Source: Roseateles sp. DAIF2 (GTDB lineage Bacteria; Pseudomonadota; Gammaproteobacteria; Burkholderiales; Burkholderiaceae_C). From it: a stretch of DNA of 64,000 bases. The position numbers and the translations under genes were made by a program. The stretch covers positions 1,302,001-1,366,000 of the forward strand of contig NZ_CP049919.1 in NCBI RefSeq assembly GCF_015624425.1, written 5' to 3'. Position 1 is the stretch's first letter, and every line of letters begins with the position of its first letter. This document shows, piece after piece, positions 48,201 through 56,217 of this stretch. The notes beneath the pieces are model-generated. The model saw only the letters and a program-made list of their open reading frames with translations. It had not been told where the DNA came from and did no database searches.

Positions 48201-49145
48201 ATGAGTCAATCCATCTTGGTCATCGGCGGCACGCGCTACTTCGGCATCCGCCTGGTCGAGCGCCTGCTGGAGGCCGGCCACCAGGTCACGCTGGCGACCC
48301 GCGGCCGCGCGGCCGATCCCTTCGGCGCGCGGGTGCGGCGCCTGCGCGTGGACCGGCGCGACCCGGCCTCGATGCGCGCGGCCTTCGGCGACGAGGCGCG
48401 CTACGACCTGGTCTACGACCAGATGTGCTACAGCCCGGGCGACGCGGCGATCGCGGTCGAGCGCTTCGGCGGCCGGGTCGGGCGCTACCTGATGACCTCG
48501 ACGATCGAGACCTACGAGGCCCTGCATGGCCGGGTGCTGCGGCCCTATCTGGAGGCCGACCTGGAGCTGGCGGCGGAACCGGTCGATGCGAGCCTGCCCT
48601 GGACCGACCCGGTCTTCGCCGAGACCCATTACGGCCGCGGCAAGCGCCAGGCCGAGGCGGTGCTGGCGCGCGAGGGCGCCGATCTGCCCTGGGCCAGCCT
48701 TCGCGTCGGCCATGTGCTGGGCGGGCCGGAGGATTTCACCGGGCGGCTGGCGCGCCATGTCGAGCGGGTCTGGCGCGGCGAACCGCTGCACCATGCGGTG
48801 GCGGCCGGCCTGAGCTCCTTCATCGATGTGCCGGGCGTGGTCGACTTCATGTGGTGGGCCGGCGCGCAGGACTTCCGCGGGCCGGTCAATGTGGCGGCGG
48901 ACGGTCTGCTGTCCGCGCCGCTGCTGCAGCAGCGCATCGCGCGCCGGCTCGGGCACGAGGCGCTGGCCCGGCCGCAGCCGACGCCGGGCCCGACCGAGTT
49001 CGACTATGCCGCGCCGCATGTGATGGACACCGGCCGCGCACGCGCGCTGGGCTGGACCTTCGGGCACAGCGATGCCTGGCTGGAGGCGCTGATCGATGCC
49101 CATGTCGCGGCGCTGGAGCGGGAGCCTGGCGATGCTCGCGCCTGA
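48201..49145 (+). CDS. NAD-dependent epimerase/dehydratase family protein
   Basis: The 314-residue extended short-chain dehydrogenase starts ILVIGGTRYFGIRLVERLL, a Gly-rich nucleotide-binding fold. The catalytic YxxxK appears as YGRGK. MTSTIETYEALHG and SLRVGHVLGGPEDFTGRLA follow. The reaction is not known. It is divergent from the LysR regulator and its last 14 bases overlap the LysE-type gene, so both are probably in that regulator's regulon. Confidence 0.82.
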   Translation: MSQSILVIGGTRYFGIRLVERLLEAGHQVTLATRGRAADPFGARVRRLRVDRRDPASMRAAFGDEARYDLVYDQMCYSPGDAAIAVERFGGRVGRYLMTSTIETYEALHGRVLRPYLEADLELAAEPVDASLPWTDPVFAETHYGRGKRQAEAVLAREGADLPWASLRVGHVLGGPEDFTGRLARHVERVWRGEPLHHAVAAGLSSFIDVPGVVDFMWWAGAQDFRGPVNVAADGLLSAPLLQQRIARRLGHEALARPQPTPGPTEFDYAAPHVMDTGRARALGWTFGHSDAWLEALIDAHVAALEREPGDARA

Positions 49146-49734
49146 GACCCTGGCCGCCTTTGTGTCGGCGGCGCTGCTGGTGATCGTGGTGCCGGGGCCG
49201 ACCATGCTGATGGTGCTGGGCCAGCTGCGCCACTCGCGCCTGCGTGCCGCGGCGGCCGTGGCCGGCGTGGTGCTCGGGGATCTGCTGCTGATCGCCGCGG
49301 CGGGCTTGGGCCTGTCGGCCCTGCTGCAGCAATGGCCGCTGCTGCTGAGCCTGCTGCGCTGGGGCGGGGCGGCCTATGTGGCCTGGATGGGGGTGAGCAT
49401 GCTGCGCGCCGAGCCGGGGCCGGCACGCGCGGCGCCGGCGGCCGGCGGCTTTCGCGCGGCCCTGCTGCTGACCCTGGTCAATCCAAAGCCGGTGCTGTTC
49501 TTCGCGGCCTTTTTCCCGCTGTTCCTCGGCGCGGCCAGCGCGCCGGGCGGCGCCTGGCTGAGCGGCTTCCTGCTGTTGGGGCTGCTGTTCGAGCTGCTGA
49601 ACGTGGGCTGCTATGCGCTGCTGATCGGCGCGGCCGGCGCGCTGGGCCGGCGCCTGCGCTGGCGCGCGATCTGGGTGCAGCGCGCCAGCGGCGCGGCGCT
49701 GCTGCTGTGCGCGCTGCTGGTGCTGCTGGCCTGA
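49132..49734 (+). CDS. LysE/RhtB-family amino acid exporter
   Basis: The 200-residue membrane protein has about six hydrophobic segments. The family motif VIVVPGPTMLMVLGQLRHSRL lies near the N-terminus, then AYVAWMGVSMLR and LLLTLVNPKPVLFFAAFFPLF. Members export amino acids or derivatives. The ATG at 49132 overlaps the epimerase gene by 14 bases and gives the normal N-terminus. It converges on ffh with a 4-base gap. Confidence 0.88.
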   Translation: MLAPETLAAFVSAALLVIVVPGPTMLMVLGQLRHSRLRAAAAVAGVVLGDLLLIAAAGLGLSALLQQWPLLLSLLRWGGAAYVAWMGVSMLRAEPGPARAAPAAGGFRAALLLTLVNPKPVLFFAAFFPLFLGAASAPGGAWLSGFLLLGLLFELLNVGCYALLIGAAGALGRRLRWRAIWVQRASGAALLLCALLVLLA

Positions 49735-49738
49735 CTGC

Positions 49739-51130
49739 TTACTTCAGGCCCGGCGGCATCATGCCGCCCAGGCCCTTCATGCCGCCCATCTTCTTCATCA
49801 TCTTCATCAGGCCGCCGCCCTTCATCTTCTTCATCATGCCCTGCATCTGGTCGAACTGATTCAAGAGGCGATTGACCTCCTGGATCTGCACGCCGGCGCC
49901 GGCGGCGATGCGGCGCTTGCGGCTGGCCTTGCTCTTGCCGTCCATCAGCAGATTCGGCTGGCGGCGCTCCTTGGCGGTCATCGCGTTGAGGATGCCCTCC
50001 ATGCGCTTCATGTCGCGCTCGGCCTTGTCCATGTCGGCGGCGCCGGCCTTGGCGGTCATCTGGGTCGGCAGCTTGTCCATCAGGCCGGACAGGCCGCCCA
50101 TCTTCTTCATCTGCGAGATCTGGGCCAGGAAGTCGTTCAGATCGAACCCGTCGCCGGACTTCAGCTTGTTGGCCAGCTTCTCGGCCGCGGCCATGTCGAC
50201 GCCCTTGGTGACCTCTTCCACCAGCGCGACGATGTCGCCCATGCCCAGCACGCGGCCGGCATGGCGTTCGGCGTCGAAGACCTCGAGGCCGTCGATCTTC
50301 TCGGACACGCCGGCGAACTTGATCGGCGCGCCGGTGATCTGGCGCACCGACAGCGCCGCGCCGCCGCGCGAGTCGCCGTCCAGCTTGGTCAGCACCACGC
50401 CGGTCAGCGGCAGCGCGTCCTTGAAGGCCTTGGCGGTGTTGATCGCATCCTGGCCCTGCATCGCATCGACGACGAACAGGGTCTCGACCGGATTCAGCGT
50501 GGCGTGCAGGTCGCGGATCTCGGCCATCAGGGCCTCGTCGATCGCCAGGCGGCCGGCGGTGTCGACCAGCAGCACGTCGAAGTAATGCTTCTTCGCGTAG
50601 TCGATCGCGGCCAGCGCGATGTCGTGCGGCTTCTGGTCCGCGCTGGTGGCGAACCATTCGCCGCCGGCCTGCTTGGTCACGGTCTTCAGCTGCTCGATCG
50701 CGGCCGGGCGGTAGACGTCGGCCGAGACCGTCAGCACCTTCTTCTTGCGCTTCTCGATCAGGTGCTTGGCCAGCTTGGCGGTGGTGGTGGTCTTGCCGGC
50801 GCCCTGCAGGCCGGCCATCAGGATCACCGCCGGCGGCTGCGCGGCCAGGTTGATGTCGGCGATGCCTTCGCCCATCGTCGCGGTCAGCTCCTTGTGCACC
50901 ACCGAGACCAGCACCTGGCCGGGGTTCAGCGAGCCGACCACCTCCTGGCCGAGCGCCTTCTCCTTGACGCGGGCGATGAAGTCGCGCACCACCGGCAGGG
51001 CCACGTCGGCCTCCAGCAGGGCCATGCGCACTTCGCGCAGCATGTCCTGCACATTGCTTTCGGTGATGCGGGCCTGGCCGCGCATCGTTTTGACGAGCTG
51101 GCTCAGGCGATCGGTCAGGGTGGAGGCCAT
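49739..51130 (-). CDS. ffh: Signal recognition particle protein Ffh
   Basis: The 463-residue SRP54 GTPase binds signal sequences and 4.5S RNA. The NG domain has GLQGAGKTTTTAKLA (G1), DTAGRLAIDEALM (G3) and TKLDGDSRGGAALS (G4). The C-terminal M domain is Met-rich (MQGMMKKMKGGGLMKMMKKM) and contains the RNA-binding RRIAAGAGVQIQEVN. It is divergent from the YpjD-like gene, a typical pairing. Confidence 0.97.
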   Translation of the reverse strand: MASTLTDRLSQLVKTMRGQARITESNVQDMLREVRMALLEADVALPVVRDFIARVKEKALGQEVVGSLNPGQVLVSVVHKELTATMGEGIADINLAAQPPAVILMAGLQGAGKTTTTAKLAKHLIEKRKKKVLTVSADVYRPAAIEQLKTVTKQAGGEWFATSADQKPHDIALAAIDYAKKHYFDVLLVDTAGRLAIDEALMAEIRDLHATLNPVETLFVVDAMQGQDAINTAKAFKDALPLTGVVLTKLDGDSRGGAALSVRQITGAPIKFAGVSEKIDGLEVFDAERHAGRVLGMGDIVALVEEVTKGVDMAAAEKLANKLKSGDGFDLNDFLAQISQMKKMGGLSGLMDKLPTQMTAKAGAADMDKAERDMKRMEGILNAMTAKERRQPNLLMDGKSKASRKRRIAAGAGVQIQEVNRLLNQFDQMQGMMKKMKGGGLMKMMKKMGGMKGLGGMMPPGLK

Positions 51131-51176
51131 GGGGGAGGCGCCACGGGGAAGCGGGCGCGCAAATTACACTGTGGCG

Positions 51177-52016
51177 ATGATTTTATCGTTCGCCTCCTCG
51201 GGTCTGCCCGGCATGCTGCTGGCGGCCAGCAGTCTGGCCGCCCTGCTGGCCTATGGCGCGGTCGCGCTGACGCCGGAGAAGGGCGATGGCGCAAGGCTGC
51301 GCGGCCTGCTGGTGCTGGGCTGGCTGATGCATCTGCTGGCCCTGGTGCTGGACATCGCCGGCATCGGCGCGACGCAGCCCGGCGCGCGTTTCGGCTTCGC
51401 GCCGGCGCTGTCGATGACGATCTGGCTGGTGCTGGCCGTCTATATGGTGGAGAGCCGTTTCGTGCCGCTGCCCGGCGCGCGTCGCCTGCTGGCGGCGCTG
51501 GCCGCGACCGGCGTGCTGCTGGCCTGTGCCTATCCGGGCGAAAGCCGCCCGCTCGCGGTCTCGCCCTGGGCGCCGCTGCACTGGGTGCTGGGCCTGGCAT
51601 CCTATGGCCTGTTCGGCGCCGCGGTGCTGCATGCGGTGATGCTGAACCGGGCCGAGCGCCAGATGCGCCTGAAGAAGTCGGGCGCGGGGCAAGGCCTGGC
51701 CCCGCTGGGCATGCCGCTGCTGCGGCTGGAGCGGCTGACCTTCCAGTTCGTCGCGGCCGGCGTGGTGGTACTGTCGCTGGCGCTGCTGCTGGGCTGGTGG
51801 TTCACGCCGCTGTGGCGCTGGGATCACAAGAACCTGCTGTCGGTGCTGGGCTGGCTGGTGCTGAGCGGCCTGCTGACCGGGCGGCGCGTGTTCGGCTGGC
51901 GCGGCCGGCGCGCGACGCGCTGGCTCTACCTGGGCGCCGCGCTGCTGTTGCTGGCCTATGCCGGCTCGCGGTTCGTGCTTGAAGTGCTGCTGCAACGTGC
52001 CGGCGGCACCTACTGA
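51177..52016 (+). CDS. CcsA/YpjD-like inner-membrane cytochrome assembly family protein
   Basis: The 279-residue protein has about eight transmembrane segments. The conserved region PLHWVLGLASYGLFGAAVLHAVML carries a conserved His of the heme-handling CcsA/HemX fold, and WDHKNLLSVLGWLVL is near the C-terminus. The ATG at 51177 lies in the divergent gap with ffh. The ffh-ypjD pairing is widespread in proteobacteria; the E. coli homologue is annotated YpjD. A direct role in cytochrome c assembly is not established. Confidence 0.85.
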   Translation: MILSFASSGLPGMLLAASSLAALLAYGAVALTPEKGDGARLRGLLVLGWLMHLLALVLDIAGIGATQPGARFGFAPALSMTIWLVLAVYMVESRFVPLPGARRLLAALAATGVLLACAYPGESRPLAVSPWAPLHWVLGLASYGLFGAAVLHAVMLNRAERQMRLKKSGAGQGLAPLGMPLLRLERLTFQFVAAGVVVLSLALLLGWWFTPLWRWDHKNLLSVLGWLVLSGLLTGRRVFGWRGRRATRWLYLGAALLLLAYAGSRFVLEVLLQRAGGTY

Positions 52017-52019
52017 GCG

Positions 52020-52280
52020 ATGAAATACCTGCTTCTGATTCTCGTCGTCGGCCTGGTGTTCTTCATGCTGGGCTTCAAGCGCGCGCGGCCGCGCCAGATG
52101 CCGCCGCCGGCCCCGACCCCGCCGCCGCCCGAGCACAACAAGACCTCCGACGCGCAGGACATCGTGGCCTGCCTCGAATGCGGCCTGCATGTGCCGCGCG
52201 GCGAGGCGCTGCCGGGGCGCGGCGGCCTGTTCTGCAGCGCCGCGCATCGCTCGGCATTCGAGGCCCGGTCCGGTTCATGA
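52020..52280 (+). CDS. Small membrane-anchored zinc-ribbon protein, PP0621-like
   Basis: The 86-residue protein has an N-terminal membrane helix (LLLILVVGLVFFMLGF), a Pro-rich linker and a Cys-containing C-terminus, CLECGLHVPRGEAL...FCSAAHR. This pattern fits the PP0621 family of unknown function that is often next to pilS. Its stop overlaps the pilS ATG as ATGA. Possible metal binding is inferred from the CxxC. Confidence 0.8.
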   Translation: MKYLLLILVVGLVFFMLGFKRARPRQMPPPAPTPPPPEHNKTSDAQDIVACLECGLHVPRGEALPGRGGLFCSAAHRSAFEARSGS

Positions 52281-54175
52281 GCGCGGCGCAGGCCCCGCAG
52301 CCGCCGGAGCGCCGCGGGGGCGACCGCCGCCGCGGCGAGCGGCGTCGCCACGAGCGGCGCGGTCCCGGTGGCGCCGATGGGCACAGCAGCTGGTTCGGCG
52401 GCGCCGCCGAAAGCCCCGACCCCGCCATGCTGGACAGCGAGCCGCCGCCCAGCGCCGCGGGCGCCGAGTCGCAGTTCTTCTTTGCGCGCCAGACGCGCCG
52501 GCTGGCCAATGCCGGCGGCACCGCCTTCCAGCGCCTGTACCGCGCCTGCCTGTCGGCGCGCGTCGCGCTGGGCCTGACCCTGGTTGGCATGCAGCTGCTT
52601 GGCGGCCTGCTGGGCGCGGCCCGCGTGCCCTGGGCGCTGCCCCTGTGCGGCCTCTATGCGGCGCAAGCCCTGACCCTGTGGCTGCTGCCGCGGCTGCAGC
52701 GCGGCGTGTCGGCCCAGTCCTTTGCGCGGCTCAGCAGCCCGCAGTGGTGGCTCAGCATCGGCTGGGACCTGGCGCTGTTCGGCGCGCTGCATGCGCTGGA
52801 TCGCGACGCCGGCGTCAGCTATGGCGCGTTGCTGGTGATGCCGGTGCTGATGGCGGGCGTGCTGACGCCGCGCCTGCTGGCCCTGGCCACCGCCGCGATG
52901 GCGGCGCTGCTGACCCTGGGCATCGCCGCCTGGTCGGTGCTGCACAGCGGCGAGCTGGGCCTGCGCATGACGCAGGCGGGGCTGGCCGGCGTGGGCTTCT
53001 TCGTCGTCGGCCTGCTGGCCAGCGAGCTGGCCAGCCGCCTGGCGCGCGAGGAGCGCGCGGCACGCGGCAGCCTGGAGCTGGCGCGCCAGCAGGCGCAGCT
53101 GAACCGGCTGGTGATCGAGGAGATGGCCGAGGGCGTGCTGGTGGTGGACCGGCGCGGCCATGTGCGCGCCGCCAACCCGGCCGCGCGCGGCCTGCTGTCC
53201 GGCGCGGCGATGGTGCGCAGCGCGCCCTTTCCGCTGAACGGCGTGCCGGCCTGGGAGCCGCTGGTGGCGGCGGTCGAGCGCGCCTTCACCGAGGGCGCCT
53301 GGCCGGTCGAGGGGCGCGACGTGGCGCTGCAGCTGGAGGGCGGTGAGGCACGCAATCTGCGCCTGCGCATGCGCTTCACGCGCCGGCGCGAGGCCCAGGG
53401 CAGCGGCGAGGACCTGTGCGTGCTGTTCATCGAGGACGTGCGCAATGTGCTGGCGCGCAGCCGGCAGGAGAAGCTGGCTGCGATGGGGCGCATCTCGGCC
53501 GGCATCGCGCATGAGATCCGCAACCCGCTGGCGGCGATCGACCAGGCCAATGCGCTGCTGGCCGAGGACTGCGGCGCCAATGCGCAGTCGGCCCGCCTGA
53601 CCGCGATGGTGGCCTCCAATGTGCAGCGCCTCAAGCGCATCGTCGACGATGTGATGGAGGTGGCGCCGGGCGTGCTGCCGCAGCCGCAGCCGCTGGACGC
53701 CAACGCGCTGGTGCGCGAGGCCTGCGAGGACTGGGCGCGCACCAACCGGCTGGACACCGGCCCCGCCGGGCCGCTGGCGCTGAGCCTGCCGGGCCAGGTC
53801 TTGCCGGTCGCCTTCGAGCCCGAGCATCTGCGCCGGGTGCTGGTCAATTTGCTGGACAACGCGCTGCGCCATGCCGAGCCCGGCCCCGGCTCGGTGCAGC
53901 TGGGGCTGCGCGCGCAGTCCGAGCAATGGGTGCAGCTCGCGGTGTTCAGCGCCGGGCCGGCCCTGCCGCCCGAGGTGGAGCGCCATCTGTTCGAGCCCTT
54001 TTTCTCGACGCGCAGCCGCGGCTCCGGTCTCGGCCTGTATATTTGTCGCGAGCTGTGCGAGCGCTATGGCGGCCGCATCGACTACCAGCGCCAGCGCGCC
54101 GCCGGCCACAGCGGCAATGAATTCGTCATCACCCTGCGTCGCCTGCCGGCCGATGCCGTTCCTCCCGCACCATGA
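52277..54175 (+). CDS. pilS: Two-component sensor histidine kinase PilS
   Basis: The 632-residue inner-membrane kinase regulates pilin transcription with PilR. The first ~75 residues are Arg-rich and disordered-looking. About six membrane helices follow (residues ~95-255), then a PAS-like region and the kinase core: H-box GIAHEIRNPLAAIDQ, N-box NLLDNALRHA and G-box GSGLGLYICRELCERYGG. The ATG at 52277 overlaps the previous gene by four bases; an upstream in-frame start would run through that gene. PilS senses pilin in the membrane in Pseudomonas. Confidence 0.92.
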   Translation: MSAAQAPQPPERRGGDRRRGERRRHERRGPGGADGHSSWFGGAAESPDPAMLDSEPPPSAAGAESQFFFARQTRRLANAGGTAFQRLYRACLSARVALGLTLVGMQLLGGLLGAARVPWALPLCGLYAAQALTLWLLPRLQRGVSAQSFARLSSPQWWLSIGWDLALFGALHALDRDAGVSYGALLVMPVLMAGVLTPRLLALATAAMAALLTLGIAAWSVLHSGELGLRMTQAGLAGVGFFVVGLLASELASRLAREERAARGSLELARQQAQLNRLVIEEMAEGVLVVDRRGHVRAANPAARGLLSGAAMVRSAPFPLNGVPAWEPLVAAVERAFTEGAWPVEGRDVALQLEGGEARNLRLRMRFTRRREAQGSGEDLCVLFIEDVRNVLARSRQEKLAAMGRISAGIAHEIRNPLAAIDQANALLAEDCGANAQSARLTAMVASNVQRLKRIVDDVMEVAPGVLPQPQPLDANALVREACEDWARTNRLDTGPAGPLALSLPGQVLPVAFEPEHLRRVLVNLLDNALRHAEPGPGSVQLGLRAQSEQWVQLAVFSAGPALPPEVERHLFEPFFSTRSRGSGLGLYICRELCERYGGRIDYQRQRAAGHSGNEFVITLRRLPADAVPPAP

Positions 54176-55722
54176 GCCCAGCACCCGTCTACAGCCTGCT
54201 GGTCGTCGATGACGAACCGGATCTGCGCACCCTCTATGAGCTGACCCTGCTGCGCGAGGGCTATGAGCTCGACACCGCCGGCTCGGTGGAGGAGGCGATC
54301 GCGCGGCTGGGCGAGCGCGGCTACAGCGCCGTGATCACCGACATGCGCCTGCCCGACGGTTCGGGCCTGGATGTGCTGGCCTGGCTGGAGCGCCACGGGC
54401 GGCGCGAGAAGGCGCTGGTGATCACCGCCTTCGGCTCGGCCGAGAACGCGGTCGAGGCGCTGAAGGCCGGCGCCTACGACTACCTGACCAAGCCGGTCGA
54501 CCTGCGCCAGTTCCGCAGCGTCGTGGCCTCGGCGCTGGGGCGTGCGCCGGCGGCGCCGACCGTGGCCGGGGCGGCAGCCGCTGCTCCTGCCGCGCCGGCC
54601 GAGCGGCCCGAGCGGGCGGCGCCGCGCCCCACGGCGAGCCCGCGCAGCGCCCGGGTGGCCGCGCCGGCGCCGGCGGCCCTGCACCGCCTGGCCGGCGATT
54701 CGGCCGCGATGCAGCAGGTGCGAGCCTTGATCGAGAAGGTGGCGCGCAGCATGGCGCCGGTGCTGCTGCAGGGCGAATCCGGCACCGGCAAGGAGCTGGT
54801 GGCGCGCTCGATCCACGAGGCCAGCCCGCGCGGCCAGCGCGCCTTCATTGCGGTCAACTGCGGGGCGATTCCCGAGCAGCTGCTGGAGGCCGAGTTCTTC
54901 GGCTTCCGCAAGGGCGCCTTCACCGGCGCACATGAGGACCGCGAGGGCTTCTTCCAGGCCGCGCATGAGGGCACCTTGTTCCTGGACGAGATCGGCGACC
55001 TGCCGCTGGCGATGCAGAGCAAGCTGCTGCGCTCGATCCAGGAGCGCTCGGTGCGGCCGGTCGGCGCGGTGGCCGAGGCTCCGGTCAATGTGCGCATCCT
55101 CAGCGCCACCCACAAGGACCTGGGCGCCGAGGTGGCGGCCGGGCGCTTCCGCCAGGATCTGTTCTACCGCCTGAACGTGATCCAGATCCGCGTGCCGCCG
55201 CTGCGCGAGCGCATCGAGGACCTGGCCGCGATCAGCGAGCGGGTGCTGGAGCGCATCGCGCGCGATGCCGGCGTCTCGCCGCCGCCACGTCTGGCCGCGG
55301 CGGCGCTGGCGCAGCTGGCGCGCTATGCCTTCCCGGGCAATGTGCGCGAGCTGGAGAACCTGCTGCACCGCGCGCTGGCGCTTTCGGGCGGCGAGAACAT
55401 CGGGGCGGAGGACCTGGGCCTGCCCGAGGCGCTGCTGGACGACTCGCAGCTCGGCGCGCTCGATGCGGCCGAGCCGCCGCAGCCGGCCGTCGAGGCGCGG
55501 CCGGCCGCCGGCGAGCGGGCGGAAGAAGAGGCGTTGCCGCAAGACCTGGCCCTGTACCTGGACGAGGTGGAGCGCAACATCCTGTTGCGATCTCTGGAAC
55601 GACACCGTTTCAACCGCACCGCGGCCGGGGCTTCCCTGGGGCTTTCCTTGCGCCAGATGCGCTACCGCATGGCGCGCCTGGGCATCACCGAGGGGTCCGG
55701 CGCGGACGGCGAGGGCGCCTGA
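54172..55722 (+). CDS. pilR: Sigma-54-dependent response regulator PilR
   Basis: The 516-residue regulator has a receiver domain ([14 protein letters not shown], phosphoacceptor in [12 protein letters not shown], Lys in YLTKPVDL). An Ala/Pro-rich linker follows, then the AAA+ domain with GESGTGKE, the sigma-54 contact loop GAFTGA and [12 protein letters not shown]. The C-terminal Fis-type HTH ends [23 protein letters not shown]. It overlaps pilS by four bases. No pilA major pilin gene or sigma-54 promoter was seen in the window, so its main target lies elsewhere. Confidence 0.95.
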   Translation: MSPAPVYSLLVVDDEPDLRTLYELTLLREGYELDTAGSVEEAIARLGERGYSAVITDMRLPDGSGLDVLAWLERHGRREKALVITAFGSAENAVEALKAGAYDYLTKPVDLRQFRSVVASALGRAPAAPTVAGAAAAAPAAPAERPERAAPRPTASPRSARVAAPAPAALHRLAGDSAAMQQVRALIEKVARSMAPVLLQGESGTGKELVARSIHEASPRGQRAFIAVNCGAIPEQLLEAEFFGFRKGAFTGAHEDREGFFQAAHEGTLFLDEIGDLPLAMQSKLLRSIQERSVRPVGAVAEAPVNVRILSATHKDLGAEVAAGRFRQDLFYRLNVIQIRVPPLRERIEDLAAISERVLERIARDAGVSPPPRLAAAALAQLARYAFPGNVRELENLLHRALALSGGENIGAEDLGLPEALLDDSQLGALDAAEPPQPAVEARPAAGERAEEEALPQDLALYLDEVERNILLRSLERHRFNRTAAGASLGLSLRQMRYRMARLGITEGSGADGEGA

Positions 55723-55731
55723 GCCGCGCAC

Positions 55732-55753
55732 GCCGCGCCAATATTGGCGCGGC
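55732..55753. repeat. 22-bp perfect palindrome after pilR
   Basis: GCCGCGCCAAT followed directly by its exact reverse complement begins 10 bases after the pilR stop. It could form an extended hairpin at the end of the pilSR transcript, but no T-run follows. As DNA it could equally be a binding site. Confidence 0.55.
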
Positions 55754-55906
55754 CTGGCGGCCGGTTTCGCGCTGCGAGCGAGCGCCGGCGCGGCCTTGCG
55801 CGCGCGAGGCCCCTGTTCATCGCGCGAGTCGCATGGCCGCGCCGCCGCCGGCGCCGCGCTGGGTTGATCGCTAGCGCGATCCCATCCCTAGGTCAACGGG
55901 GTTTGA

Positions 55907-55922
55907 ACGCTATTGGTAGTGC
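55907..55922. promoter_or_regulatory. NrdR box 1 (upstream, weaker)
   Basis: Read on the minus strand, GCACTACCAATAGCGT keeps the CTA...A.TAG core of the NrdR consensus. It is centred 31 bases (three helical turns) from box 2 and ends just before the -35 element. NrdR represses ribonucleotide reductase genes from paired boxes at this spacing in many bacteria. Confidence 0.65.
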
Positions 55923-55951
55923 TTGAAGCTGCCATGTCCGCTAGATATAGT
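55923..55951 (+). promoter_or_regulatory. nrdA promoter
   Basis: TTGAAG at 55923-55928 and TATAGT at 55946-55951 are separated by 17 bases. Transcription would start near 55958, giving a leader of about 260 bases before the nrdA ATG. The -10 lies inside NrdR box 2. Confidence 0.75.
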
Positions 55952-55953
55952 GT
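55938..55953. promoter_or_regulatory. NrdR box 2 (strong)
   Basis: Read on the minus strand, ACACTATATCTAGCGG matches the NrdR consensus acaCwAtATaTwGtgt closely, including ACACTATAT. It covers the -10 of the nrdA promoter, so NrdR binding should block RNA polymerase. The nrdR gene itself is not in the window. Confidence 0.82.
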
Positions 55954-56217
55954 TCCTCGTGGTATCCTTCTGACCTCGGCAAGACCTGACATGCCTCACT
56001 CCTATGCAGCCGTTTCGCCCGGCGCCCTCACCTCGGTGACCAGGCGCTCCGGGTGGGCAACGAGGTCAGCAGAAAGAGGGGTGCCGGTAGTGCGCGACTT
56101 GAGTCGCGCGCCCGCCCGGTCGCCTCTAGCCAGCAACAAAACCGAATGCGAATCCAGGGCAGCGCGCCGCTTGCTCCGGAACCGCGTTTTCTGAACAAGA
56201 CACAGACGAGGACATCT

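Larger units (their letters stand above)
55723..56217. other. 495-base gap upstream of nrdA
   Basis: The gap holds the 22-bp palindrome (55732-55753), a GATCGC/GCGATC inverted repeat (55865-55880), the nrdA promoter and two NrdR boxes, then a leader of about 260 bases. An open frame from 55934 to 56194 and an in-frame extension of nrdA back to a GTG at 56053 show no protein family features and are not called as genes. Confidence 0.7.

Noticed and set aside
52010..54184. Long minus-strand frame opposite pilS
   Set aside because: pilS has complete kinase motifs; the antisense frame is a shadow of GC-rich codon use.
55934..56194. Possible leader peptide between the nrdA promoter and nrdA
   Set aside because: It starts at an ATG lying inside the promoter, upstream of the likely transcription start, and has no coding character.
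56053..56217. 55-residue in-frame N-terminal extension of nrdA from a GTG
   Set aside because: It has no family similarity; the ATG at 56218 has a ribosome site and gives the normal NrdA start.
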